IMG/VR virus record: IMGVR_UViG_3300009788_000091
Location: 42,179 to 106,178 of that record
Strand: one strand, 5' to 3'
DNA from: a virus
Length of the DNA stretch: 64,000 nucleotides
Within the stretch, counting starts at the first letter, position 1. The number at the start of each line of letters is the position of its first letter. Positions 47,477-54,440 of this stretch are shown in pieces. The position numbers were made by a program, and so were the translations under genes. The notes under the pieces are model-generated. The model was not told where the DNA came from, did not search any database, and worked only from the letters and a program-made list of their open reading frames with translations.

Positions 47477-47746
47477 TCACCCCTTTAAGATTAATTGTCG
47501 GATAAATCTAATTTCATCCGGGTATGATTGACCGGCGCAATATTCAACGGTCTGTTTATTTATAAAGACGCGTTGATATATACCATAATTTGGCATTAAT
47601 GATGTTAAAGACAGTCGGCGCTCTAGTCTGTCCTTTGTGTCTTGTCGGCACCCTTTGCCTAGTAGGTCGATCAACCAATAAATTTGTTCACTACTTAGGT
47701 CGATCTTTTTACTTACGTAATGGTCAAGCGTTTTTTGTTTTTTCAT
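47477..47746 (-). CDS. Unknown 89-residue protein
   Basis: A basic alpha/beta protein (QIYWLIDLLGKGCRQDTKDR; YQRVFINKQTVEYCAG). Coupled through TAATG to the upstream gene, with GAGAGG before the ATG. Not recognised. Confidence 0.58.
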   Translation of the reverse strand: MKKQKTLDHYVSKKIDLSSEQIYWLIDLLGKGCRQDTKDRLERRLSLTSLMPNYGIYQRVFINKQTVEYCAGQSYPDEIRFIRQLILKG

Positions 47747-48291
47747 TATGTACCTCTCTTTTCATTTAAATTAATTAAAAACACATTATTATATCGATCG
47801 ACTGAAAAGAGACCAGGAAAATAACCGTTTTTTTCCATCCAATTATTAACTAATTTATTCCTTTTTGATTTATTGGTATATTCACTATGATCAATTATAA
47901 ATTCTTGTGAATCTTCATCGTATATATTCCCATCATGATCTAAAATTAAATTAAAGCCCTCGTTTTTCATAATTGCATCATTCTTAATATCAATATTTAT
48001 AAAATGGTGTTCATTTAGATATTGTTCTAAGTATTCTATTACTTCATTGTTATCCTTATAATCATCAAAATCGAATCTATTCCATCTATATATTCCATCA
48101 TCAATACCGAATTCCTTTGAATCTTCTAATTCTTTTATAGCAGTCTGTAATTTAGTATCTTTTTCAAATATTTTTGAATATTCCTCAAGTAATTGTGACT
48201 CGACTTGACTCACTACTTGATTCATTTCAAGCCTATGTTTTTCTAATGATTTAATTTTAATTCTCAACTCATTCATTTTTTTATTATCCAT
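47746..48291 (-). CDS. Coiled-coil and acidic unknown protein
   Basis: A 181-residue protein. Residues 1-55 form a coiled coil (MNELRIKIKSLEKHRLEMNQ); the rest is acidic and Asn/Asp-rich with Tyr, like 46999. I start at ATG 48291 with AGGTGA upstream; a GTG 9 bases earlier is an alternative. Not recognised. Confidence 0.58.
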   Translation of the reverse strand: MDNKKMNELRIKIKSLEKHRLEMNQVVSQVESQLLEEYSKIFEKDTKLQTAIKELEDSKEFGIDDGIYRWNRFDFDDYKDNNEVIEYLEQYLNEHHFINIDIKNDAIMKNEGFNLILDHDGNIYDEDSQEFIIDHSEYTNKSKRNKLVNNWMEKNGYFPGLFSVDRYNNVFLINLNEKRGT

Positions 48292-48310
48292 TTTTATCAC
48301 CTATGCCCTT

Positions 48311-48394
48311 TCAATTATATTGATTTATTATTAGAACCAATAAAATGATTAATAAGTTAAATCCATTTATTAGATCAATTTTTAAACTTTGCAT
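48311..48394 (-). CDS. Single-pass membrane microprotein
   Basis: A 27-residue protein (MQSLKIDLINGFNLLIILLV, then LIINQYN). It is essentially one membrane helix. The start overlaps the upstream stop (TAATG). No ribosome site of its own. Confidence 0.45.
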   Translation of the reverse strand: MQSLKIDLINGFNLLIILLVLIINQYN

Positions 48395-48570
48395 TATAAT
48401 ACTCCATCATTTAAAGCTAACTGTAATTTATATCGTCTATATGATTCCCTATATAATTCTAAATATCTCTTTTTTTCATTTTCATTAGGAGTCACTTGAG
48501 ATCGTCTATATAGCTCGTTACATGACTTTTTAAATCTTTCAATTATCTGTTTTTGCTTTTCATTATTCAT
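48394..48570 (-). CDS. Small basic helical protein
   Basis: A 58-residue protein with repeated Tyr-Arg-Arg segments (NELYRRSQVTPNENEKKRY, RESYRRYKLQLAL). Helical and charged. It is the first gene after repeat A, behind the GAAAGGAAACGGG region. Not recognised. Confidence 0.52.
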   Translation of the reverse strand: MNNEKQKQIIERFKKSCNELYRRSQVTPNENEKKRYLELYRESYRRYKLQLALNDGVL

Positions 48571-48610
48571 TTTAATACCCGTTTCCTTTCATTTCATTCA
48601 ATATCTAAAC

Positions 48611-48801
48611 ATTGTAATTGCAACGAGCATGCCAGTTTTGTATAACAGTGTTATACACATAATCATTGGATATTTTGTATAACAGTGCTATACATGATTG
48701 ATTAAAATGACAAAAATTGTAATGGTGTATAACACTGTTATACAATATCGAGCACTTATAAACTGTCAAACTTTTAGACAGTGTATAATACTTAGACACT
48801 A
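48611..48801. repeat. 191-bp non-coding direct repeat, copy A
   Basis: Copy A of a repeat whose other copy is 51942-52132, same length. The first 80 bases and the last 45 bases are nearly identical; the middle differs. It contains three GTATAACA-type palindromes (48640-48656, 48677-48693 with one mismatch, 48727-48743) and a hairpin ACTGTC (48762-48767) / GACAGT (48777-48782). On the minus strand TTGTCA followed after 15 bases by TATAGC may be a promoter. It lies directly upstream of the leftward gene group starting at 48570. Confidence 0.85.
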
Positions 48802-48866
48802 TAACACGTTGTAATAACAAGTGTTTTTCCCGGCCTGAATAGCACAATAGTTTAAACACTACATGA

Positions 48867-49067
48867 AAGTTAATCATACTTAGAACGCCTAACTTTCAAG
48901 CCAAAAACAGATAATCGTAATTTAATGTCTGTTATCTGCAATTGTAAATCTTCAAGTAAATCTATACTCGGTTCCCTCACATAAATTGAATTACGCAAAC
49001 GTAAACGTATTGCTTTTAAATTTTCTTTTAATCTTTCAATTTGTAATTGTTTTTCTGATTCACTCAT
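48867..49067 (-). CDS. Small coiled-coil protein
   Basis: A 65-residue protein (MSESEKQLQIERLKENLKAI) of basic/acidic heptads, then LLEDLQLQITDIKLRLS. The start is ATG 49067, behind GAGGAG. It ends at TGA or TAA near 48870 before repeat A. Not recognised. Confidence 0.52.
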
Positions 49068-49068
49068 A

Positions 49069-49308
49069 TCACTCCTCACTTTCAGACTTAATTTTAGATA
49101 TTAATTTTTCAAATGGTTTTTGAGCGCATGAACATGATTTTAAACTACCTTGCACTATAGTTAATTGATTAAACATAAAATCACAAAAATTTGCCTCAAT
49201 AATTCTAATCATATCAACTGAACATTCAATATTATTATCATCGGCATCACATTTAATATGAATTAACATCTGTTTCAAAGTTTTTGAGGTTCCTCTAGGC
49301 TTATTCAT
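49069..49308 (-). CDS. Unknown 79-residue protein with Cys cluster
   Basis: A helical protein with four Cys (CDAD, ECSVD, FCDF and CSCAQK), possibly metal binding. AAGGA precedes the ATG. The next gene starts right after its stop. Not recognised. Confidence 0.57.
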   Translation of the reverse strand: MNKPRGTSKTLKQMLIHIKCDADDNNIECSVDMIRIIEANFCDFMFNQLTIVQGSLKSCSCAQKPFEKLISKIKSESEE

Positions 49309-49311
49309 AAT

Positions 49312-49785
49312 TTATTCCTTTCCTTTATTTTTCTTTTCTAAAAATTCCAAATAAGGAATTCTCTTTTCTTTTTCTGACAAATAAACAGCAGAACATAAAA
49401 TTGTTTTAATAGCATGTTTTTGATCCAAGCCCGAATCAATTGCTTCGTAACCTAATAACTGAATGTGTTTCAATGCATTTCTAAAATCCTTTTTTTTCTG
49501 TGCTCGACTTTTTAAATCGCCTGAAAAATTCGAATCAAGATTTTTAAATAGATCAATTGCATTCAATCCATTTTTAACATCTGAAAAAGGCTTATCATCA
49601 ATTACGGAATGTAATTTAATATTATTGTAACTAGTTACTTCGCCGCATTGAGGGCAAGCCGACCGCATCTCAAATCGAATCACTCGACCGAAAAATGGCA
49701 AGTAGGCCGTCTTAAAAGGTTTTATCTTAAAAGCATAAAAGAAAAAATCAGCTATAAAATTGATAAGCGGTCTAAAAATTTTCAT
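49312..49785 (-). CDS. Unknown 157-residue protein
   Basis: Basic hydrophobic N-terminal helix (MKIFRPLINFIADFFFYAFK), then CPQCG near residue 43 as a half zinc site, and a helical rest. The N-terminal helix resembles the amphipathic helices of 41315 and 43682 and may touch the membrane. Ends before the CSC-containing gene. Confidence 0.58.
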   Translation of the reverse strand: MKIFRPLINFIADFFFYAFKIKPFKTAYLPFFGRVIRFEMRSACPQCGEVTSYNNIKLHSVIDDKPFSDVKNGLNAIDLFKNLDSNFSGDLKSRAQKKKDFRNALKHIQLLGYEAIDSGLDQKHAIKTILCSAVYLSEKEKRIPYLEFLEKKNKGKE

Positions 49786-49949
49786 TTTCTTTTTCCTTTA
49801 ATTTTAAATAATTTTTTAATTCCCTCAATTATAATTTGTACAATTTCATAATTATTAGTACTTGCTACACATTCATCATTTACCATTATATGAAATCTTT
49901 CTTGATGATAAATAGGATCATCTTTTCTATCAATTATTTCAATTTTCAT
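49782..49949 (-). CDS. Small unknown protein
   Basis: A 55-residue protein (MKIEIIDRKDDPIYHQERFH at the start), strands then helices, with one Cys and a basic end. AGAGGTG lies before the ATG. It overlaps the next gene by ATGA. A 61-base segment with interleaved inverted repeats lies upstream (49968-50028). Confidence 0.55.
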   Translation of the reverse strand: MKIEIIDRKDDPIYHQERFHIMVNDECVASTNNYEIVQIIIEGIKKLFKIKGKRK

Positions 49950-49967
49950 TTTACACCTCTTTTTTCA

Positions 49968-50028
49968 TTTTCAAACTACCTTTTAAAAATTGGGTGCCGG
50001 TACAAAGGTAGTTTGAAAACCGGCACCC
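49968..50028 (-). terminator. GC-rich stem with T run, overlapping a second inverted repeat
   Basis: GGGTGCCGGT (49992-50001) and ACCGGCACCC (50019-50028) form a perfect 10-bp stem with a 17-base loop; on the minus strand it is followed by AATTTTT, like an intrinsic terminator after the gene at 50066. A second inverted repeat, TTTTCAAACTACCTTT (49968-49983) with AAAGGTAGTTTGAAAA (50004-50019), is interleaved with it. The two stems cannot both form fully; they could make a pseudoknot or an attenuator-like switch. Confidence 0.55.
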
Positions 50029-50065
50029 TTGATTAATTGAAATTGCAATTACAACTAATCAAAAC

Positions 50066-51226
50066 TTAATCGACATCACCTGTTATAGTGAAAGATTTAA
50101 TCGCTGTATTCGGTATCGCTAAGTGCCAATCTTTCAAAATTAAATCAGCATGTTCACGCCCACTATGACTAATTTTACCTTTCACATAATTCTTTTTTTG
50201 AATACCATATTGCGCTTTATTCGGCCTATTAGGTCCGGCTTGTAAAGTCATAGGTCTGAATTCCGGCAACCAACGCCTATCATGTTTTGGCGTTTTATCA
50301 GCTTTTAATTCTTGTGTGTGTTTAATTGGAATAAAAAACCATTCGCCTTGACGTTTTATTTTTAAGCCTTTCATTTCTGCTTTTCTCACTTCTTTAGGCT
50401 TAAGCGATGCATATGCTGCTTTAATAGAACTAACCATAACTGGTAACTCGACTAAAAACGCATTGAATACATTATGTTTAATTTCACGCCTATCAATATC
50501 GAATAAGAAATATTTTTTATTAACTTTAAATAAACTTGCACCCGTGTAATGTGTTTCAAGAATTCGATATTTAGTTTTATTTTCTTTTCGATCATAATAT
50601 TCCTCTTTTCGCTTTACTATTTCATTAGGACCGCGTTCTAAAATCTCAATATCATCCAATTTTAAGCCGGCTTCATGAAAAACATTAAAAGGCAACATTG
50701 GAATAAGATTCGATAACCTTGCTTGAATCTCAGTTTGCTCATTATTATCCTTTTCATGACCAAAACAAACAGTTCGACCAATCAAAGACAATACTGAACT
50801 ATTAGCCAAAAAGAATGAATTATTATTAAGTTTGATTTTTTGTGCGATTAGATCAGACCTTAAAACCCTGACCTTAAGTGAATGGACACAATGAGGATTA
50901 TCTAATTTTTCTTGTAATTCTTGCAAGGTAAAATCACATACTACAATATAATTCTTTTTAACAGCCTTGATTAATTTTCTTAAATCAGCCTTGTTACTCC
51001 TATCATTTTTTGAATTCAAACGAAGTGAATCAGTAATAACCGTTTTATAAAACAATTTTTGATTTTCAATAAAATATCGACCGAATTTTTTATTAGTTTC
51101 ATCTTTCAAAAACGCTTGAATTACTTTATCAATATCATCCTTTGGTTTTTTAAATTTAAATTTAAGTTTTTTAAATTTAGAATCCATTAATTTTGACATG
51201 CCATCTGATAATTTTTCACTTTTCAT
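50066..51226 (-). CDS. Large unknown protein inside the repeat-bounded segment
   Basis: A 386-residue basic protein. The start is ATG 51226 behind AAGGGA. Recognisable pieces are YFIENQKLFYKTVI near residue 50, IKRQGEWFFIPI near 300, and GKISHSGREHADLILKDWHL near the C-terminus, a pattern (H....H..L.L..WH) that I associate with proteins of plasmids, archaea and phages without known function. It overlaps nothing and is followed by the terminator-like stem. It may be a replication or partition protein of a mobile segment, but this is speculation. Confidence 0.6.
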   Translation of the reverse strand: MKSEKLSDGMSKLMDSKFKKLKFKFKKPKDDIDKVIQAFLKDETNKKFGRYFIENQKLFYKTVITDSLRLNSKNDRSNKADLRKLIKAVKKNYIVVCDFTLQELQEKLDNPHCVHSLKVRVLRSDLIAQKIKLNNNSFFLANSSVLSLIGRTVCFGHEKDNNEQTEIQARLSNLIPMLPFNVFHEAGLKLDDIEILERGPNEIVKRKEEYYDRKENKTKYRILETHYTGASLFKVNKKYFLFDIDRREIKHNVFNAFLVELPVMVSSIKAAYASLKPKEVRKAEMKGLKIKRQGEWFFIPIKHTQELKADKTPKHDRRWLPEFRPMTLQAGPNRPNKAQYGIQKKNYVKGKISHSGREHADLILKDWHLAIPNTAIKSFTITGDVD

Positions 51227-51242
51227 TTTCTTTCCCTTTCTT

Positions 51243-51833
51243 TTATAAATCGAATTCAACGCCAGTTTTCATTAATTTAGTTGAATTTCTGGCGACTCGA
51301 TTTGTTTTTTCTCTTTTCTTTTTCTCATAACCTTTATTATCTAAATCATTTTTAATCGCTTCTTTTTTTAATTCTTTCATTTGTAATTTAGTGAATACAG
51401 CACCTAAAGCGCGATATTCTTTTATTGTTTTTTTCAATTCTTTGATTTGATTTTTTCTGTTTTTGATTAATTTTTTTTGCGCATTTTTTCGGCCTAATTG
51501 CAATTCAATATGAAAAATTGATTCATATAAGGATTTTAAAGCCGAATGTTCAAAATCATTCAAACTTTGACGTATACAAACAATATGATCAATTTTGATT
51601 TTTAATTGTTTTAATAAACTACGCATTGCTGATTGATGCCCACTAGTAGATGGAGAATAAGAATAATCATTAAATACGACTTTTCCTTTGATTTTCTTAA
51701 CAAAAACCCACCAATTATAAGAATCAGCCTGACATATCTCTGGATTGAAAGTACAATTACCCGTACTTATTTTCCAAATGTTAGCCATTTTATAATATTT
51801 TAAACTTCCACAAACTCCATATCCATAACTCAT
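51243..51833 (-). CDS. Unknown protein with NDYSYSPSTSGHQ motif
   Basis: A 196-residue protein. Residues about 50-75 (VVFNDYSYSPSTSGHQSAMR) recall a short motif (YS.ST..HQ...) found in plasmid and phage proteins near genes like the one downstream. The C-terminal half is a long basic coiled coil. AAGGAG is upstream. It is promoter-proximal to repeat B, with a strong hairpin in its leader (51853-51879). Confidence 0.58.
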   Translation of the reverse strand: MSYGYGVCGSLKYYKMANIWKISTGNCTFNPEICQADSYNWWVFVKKIKGKVVFNDYSYSPSTSGHQSAMRSLLKQLKIKIDHIVCIRQSLNDFEHSALKSLYESIFHIELQLGRKNAQKKLIKNRKNQIKELKKTIKEYRALGAVFTKLQMKELKKEAIKNDLDNKGYEKKKREKTNRVARNSTKLMKTGVEFDL

Positions 51834-51852
51834 AAAAATTCTCCTTATTATA

Positions 51853-51879
51853 TGAGGCCAGATTTATTGTCTGGCCTCA
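51853..51879 (-). promoter_or_regulatory. 10-bp hairpin in the leader of the 51833 gene
   Basis: TGAGGCCAGA (51853-51862) pairs with TCTGGCCTCA (51870-51879), loop of 7 bases. On the minus strand it sits just before the AAGGAG site and has no T run, so it may control mRNA stability or ribosome access. On the plus strand a partial T run follows, so a weak plus-strand terminator is also possible. Confidence 0.5.
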
Positions 51880-51923
51880 CTTAATTTCTTTTCTCATGTT
51901 AATCTTTCTTTTTTAGATTGATT

Positions 51924-52299
51924 AACTACCTTTGTTGATAAATTGTAATTGCAACGAGCATGCCAGTTTTGTATAACAGTGTTATACACGTAATTACTGA
52001 ATATTTTGTATAACACTGTTATACACGATTAGTTAAAATGACAAAAATTTGTATTAAACATTATCAGACAATGTAATATCAACCACTTATAAACTGTTAA
52101 ACTTTTAAACAGTGTAAAATCCTTAAACACTAAATTATGAATTCATATAATAGCTATTATTCAAATTATTAAAATCATTACATTTAAAATTATTTTAATA
52201 TAAAATAGTTTAATTAAACTGGCATTTTGTTTGCATATATAAAGACTGGAATAGCGACTCTGCTATTCAAATTAAAGGTAGTTAAAAACAAAGGTAGTT
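51924..52299. repeat. Non-coding segment with 13-bp terminal inverted repeats
   Basis: AACTACCTTTGTT (51924-51936) and AACAAAGGTAGTT (52287-52299) are exact inverted copies that enclose repeat B. The same core (AACTACCTTT/AAAGGTAGTT) bounds the short element at 49974-50014, and a further copy lies at 52274-52283. Such ends recall a small non-autonomous mobile element or recombinase sites. Confidence 0.5.
51942..52132. repeat. 191-bp non-coding direct repeat, copy B
   Basis: Copy B of the repeat at 48611-48801. It contains GTATAACA-type palindromes at 51971-51987 and 52008-52024; the third one of copy A is replaced by other sequence here. The hairpin is ACTGTT (52093-52098) / AACAGT (52108-52113), in which both arms changed relative to copy A so that pairing is kept. 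TTGTCA, 15 bases, TATAAC on the minus strand is conserved as a possible promoter. Confidence 0.85.
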
Positions 52300-52307
52300 T
52301 TATACGT

Positions 52308-52325
52308 ATTGAATTGCAATTCAAT
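52308..52325. repeat. 18-bp perfect palindrome ATTGAATTGCAATTCAAT
   Basis: Self-complementary over all 18 bases, upstream of the plus-strand ORF at 52358. Possible operator. Confidence 0.55.
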
Positions 52326-52357
52326 TGAATTCAGTGCATATAAGATAGTATTGTACT

Positions 52358-52576
52358 ATGTCTGAAATGACATATGTCAATTTTGATTCGATTAGTTTAG
52401 TTGAATCTGTGTCAAAAAAGACACAGGGGGAGAGGGGGGTAATATTCAAAAACGTTCAATTTTTCCTCTATATCTACACTCCAGTAAACCAGGTGGACTG
52501 GACGACGAATCAAATCCAGTTTCAATTTTTTTTTGAGAAATCAAAAAGAATAAATTTAAAATTATTTTTAAAATAA
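52358..52576 (+). CDS. Doubtful plus-strand ORF
   Basis: A 72-residue ORF without ribosome site. TAGTAT six bases before the ATG may be a -10 box, again suggesting a leaderless mRNA, with a weak TTGAAT -35. The DNA contains a TGACATATGTCA palindrome and a CTGTGTC/GACACAG hairpin within the frame, so it may be a control region and not a gene. It overlaps the convergent minus-strand gene by nine bases. Confidence 0.3.
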   Translation: MSEMTYVNFDSISLVESVSKKTQGERGVIFKNVQFFLYIYTPVNQVDWTTNQIQFQFFFEKSKRINLKLFLK

Positions 52577-52810
52577 ATCTAAAATCATTTTATCATTCAA
52601 TTCATTTATTTCTTGCATCAATTTTTTCACAATCTTTTTCTTTTTCCTTGGGAAATCTTGCCAATCTTTTTTTATAAACTTTTCTAAAGGAATAGTTGTA
52701 GTATAAGTCCGAATTGGAACACAAACACCCATTAAAGAATCCACTTTAATTTTAAAATTATCTTCTTTGGGAAGTGATGGGAATTTTAATTTTAAATTTA
52801 AATCAAACAT
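52568..52810 (-). CDS. Small unknown protein
   Basis: An 80-residue protein: N-terminal strands (MFDLNLKLKFPSLPKEDNFK), VCVPIRTYTTTIPLEKF, then a Lys-rich helix. The ribosome site is weak. Last gene of its group. Not recognised. Confidence 0.55.
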   Translation of the reverse strand: MFDLNLKLKFPSLPKEDNFKIKVDSLMGVCVPIRTYTTTIPLEKFIKKDWQDFPRKKKKIVKKLMQEINELNDKMILDLF

Positions 52811-52860
52811 AACTCAATTATTTCTATAAAAAAATCTTAATTTCAAAACTGCTGAATCAC

Positions 52861-53106
52861 TCACTGCACAAAACTCGACTTCCTAAAATCTCCTAAAAAT
52901 TCAAATCCAGAATAATTATTTTCAAAATTTAAATCAAATAAATAATCAATTACTTCAACTCCATAACCTTTAATTAAAATTTGTCGTGGTGTATGAAATA
53001 AAAAATGAGGATTGTTAGTTCGCATCCAAATTAATGCTAAATCTTTATCATCAAAAAGTTCTGTTGCAAGATCAATAATCTTCGCATGTTGTTTAAAAAT
53101 ATCCAT
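52861..53106 (-). CDS. MbcA/ParS/Xre toxin-binding domain protein
   Basis: An 81-residue protein. LATELFDDKDLALIWMRTNN, HFLFHTPRQILIKG and EVIDYLFDLNF follow the pattern of the MbcA/ParS/Xre antitoxin C-terminal domain (A..LFGD...A..W...PN..L....P...L....G...V...L). In known systems this domain binds a RES-type or other toxin. Here it stands alone without the usual N-terminal HTH and no toxin gene was seen nearby. It may neutralise a host toxin. Confidence 0.65.
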   Translation of the reverse strand: MDIFKQHAKIIDLATELFDDKDLALIWMRTNNPHFLFHTPRQILIKGYGVEVIDYLFDLNFENNYSGFEFLGDFRKSSFVQ

Positions 53107-53112
53107 ATCTTT

Positions 53113-53574
53113 CTACTTTTCATCGGTTAAAAACCTAATATCATTAATTGTAAAACTACTTGGTCCCGCTTCAATAATGATATCACCTTTTTCATTTCTT
53201 ATCTTGTTCATTATTAAACGACCCAAATTAATTTTACTTAAACCTGATGAAGTTTGAAAAACCATTTTTACATTAGGATGAGTTAAAAATCTTTGTAAAA
53301 CATTCTTATTTGGTAATGAATAAACTTTATTTAATCCTGAATTTCCTACTGAAATAATTACAAATTCTGGTGCTGTCCAATTTAAAAGATATGAACTATT
53401 ACTTGTATTTGAACCATGATGATTTGCATGAAGTACATCAATATCACCCACAACTTTTGCGAATAATCTTTCAACATTAGGAGTTTGATTTCCACCACCA
53501 GTAGTATCCCCCCCAATTAAATAATCAAAAGTGCCATAACCTATTTTTAAAACAATTGAAGTAGCATTTTTATT
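53113..53574 (-). pseudogene. C-terminal part of MBL-fold hydrolase, after an in-frame amber codon
   Basis: This continues in the same frame directly after the TAG at 53575-53577. It encodes NKNATSIVLKIGYG, YLIGGDTTG, DVLHANHHGSNTS and VIISVGNSG, which are the C-terminal strand, the GDxxx and the HHGS motifs of ComEC-like MBL hydrolases. There is no good start with a ribosome site in it (GTG at 53451 is the only option), so it is either a dead fragment or the read-through part of the upstream gene. Confidence 0.65.
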
Positions 53575-54117
53575 CTAAAGTTCTCCTTTTTTAAAAAGAT
53601 CAATTTGTTTTCCACCTAAAATTTTTCCATTAACTGAAATGATTGTAAACTTGACATTATCATTTGAAACAATTTCTCCAATGCCCAATTTAGGTATAAC
53701 GCGTTGTCTTTTTAATGCAGCTCGTCGATATTTATTTGAAAGCCCATTTTCTTTAATAGGCTTCTTCATAGAACCATCACCAGGATCAAGCACACGGCCT
53801 ATTTTAAAGCGTCTGAAGACGTCAGGTAGCCCACCTATATGATCACCATCGAAATGTGTCGCTATCACGTAATCTAGCTTTTTGAGTTTATAACAATGAC
53901 GCAGAGTAGGAATGACTTTACTTCTACCCATTTTAGGTAAACCCGCATCAATCAAAATAGAAGTACCACTTGGTGTTCTGACAAATGTAGCATCACCTTG
54001 ACCCACATTAATGTGATGAATAATTAATTTTTGTTCCCAACCTGGTGGTGGGCATTTGTAATCAGTTGAAGAAAAAGGGCCAGCTATAGCTAAAGCAATA
54101 AGAAGTTTTTCTAACAT
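53575..54117 (-). CDS. Exported MBL-fold (ComEC-like) hydrolase, N-terminal part
   Basis: A 180-residue protein up to the amber codon. It begins with a signal-peptide-like hydrophobic helix (MLEKLLIALAIAGPFSS) and carries HHINVGQGDATFVRTPSG, ILIDAG and the metal motif IATHFDGDHIGG (THxDxDH) of ComEC-type metallo-beta-lactamase hydrolases. The remaining metal ligands lie in the open frame after the TAG, so this form alone should be inactive. The ATG at 54117 follows AGGA. Read-through would give 334 residues. Confidence 0.7.
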   Translation of the reverse strand: MLEKLLIALAIAGPFSSTDYKCPPPGWEQKLIIHHINVGQGDATFVRTPSGTSILIDAGLPKMGRSKVIPTLRHCYKLKKLDYVIATHFDGDHIGGLPDVFRRFKIGRVLDPGDGSMKKPIKENGLSNKYRRAALKRQRVIPKLGIGEIVSNDNVKFTIISVNGKILGGKQIDLFKKGEL

Positions 54118-54440
54118 GTCTTTTTTCCTATATCGATTTCAAATTTATCAAACCATTCTGAAAGTAACCATGCTACTGCTGCCGTTTTATGTTCATGTTT
54201 TGGCGAATAACTACCCATAATAGATTTAATCGCTCTTATTGCTTTAGTCTTATCTACACCATCTTTCGGGATACAAGTTTTTAAATTACCGCCTGTGTAA
54301 AACCAAACACGAAAAGTATGGTGCCATTCTGTATCAGCATTAGAATCTTTAAATTCTTTAGGAATCTTTTCTAAAGGTGGGATATTTTTAGCGGTTGGAA
54401 AAGCAATTTCAGCATCACTAACTTCAAAGATTGGATACAT
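54111..54440 (-). CDS. Conserved-looking phage protein
   Basis: A 109-residue protein. VSDAEIAFPTAKNIPPLEKI, EFKDSNADTEWHHTFRVWFY, PKDGVDKTKAIRAIKSIMGS and PKHEHKTAAVAWLLSEWFD form a pattern known from many phages (DAE.AFP...LP....IP.EF.....W......WF ... PKEGID...A...I..IL.S..PKHEHK.A.VAYL.S.WF). Function unknown. The TAATG start is shared with the upstream gene. Confidence 0.75.
   Translation of the reverse strand: MYPIFEVSDAEIAFPTAKNIPPLEKIPKEFKDSNADTEWHHTFRVWFYTGGNLKTCIPKDGVDKTKAIRAIKSIMGSYSPKHEHKTAAVAWLLSEWFDKFEIDIGKKTC

Noticed and set aside
48605-48877. A 90-codon minus-strand ORF over repeat A
   Set aside because: It runs through palindromes and the hairpin that are conserved in repeat B, where the frame is broken. 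It has no ribosome site. The region is better explained as non-coding.
53113-53451. Independent gene starting at GTG 53451
   Set aside because: The GTG has no ribosome site, and conserved MBL sequence continues upstream of it in the same frame to the TAG; it is the second part of a split gene.
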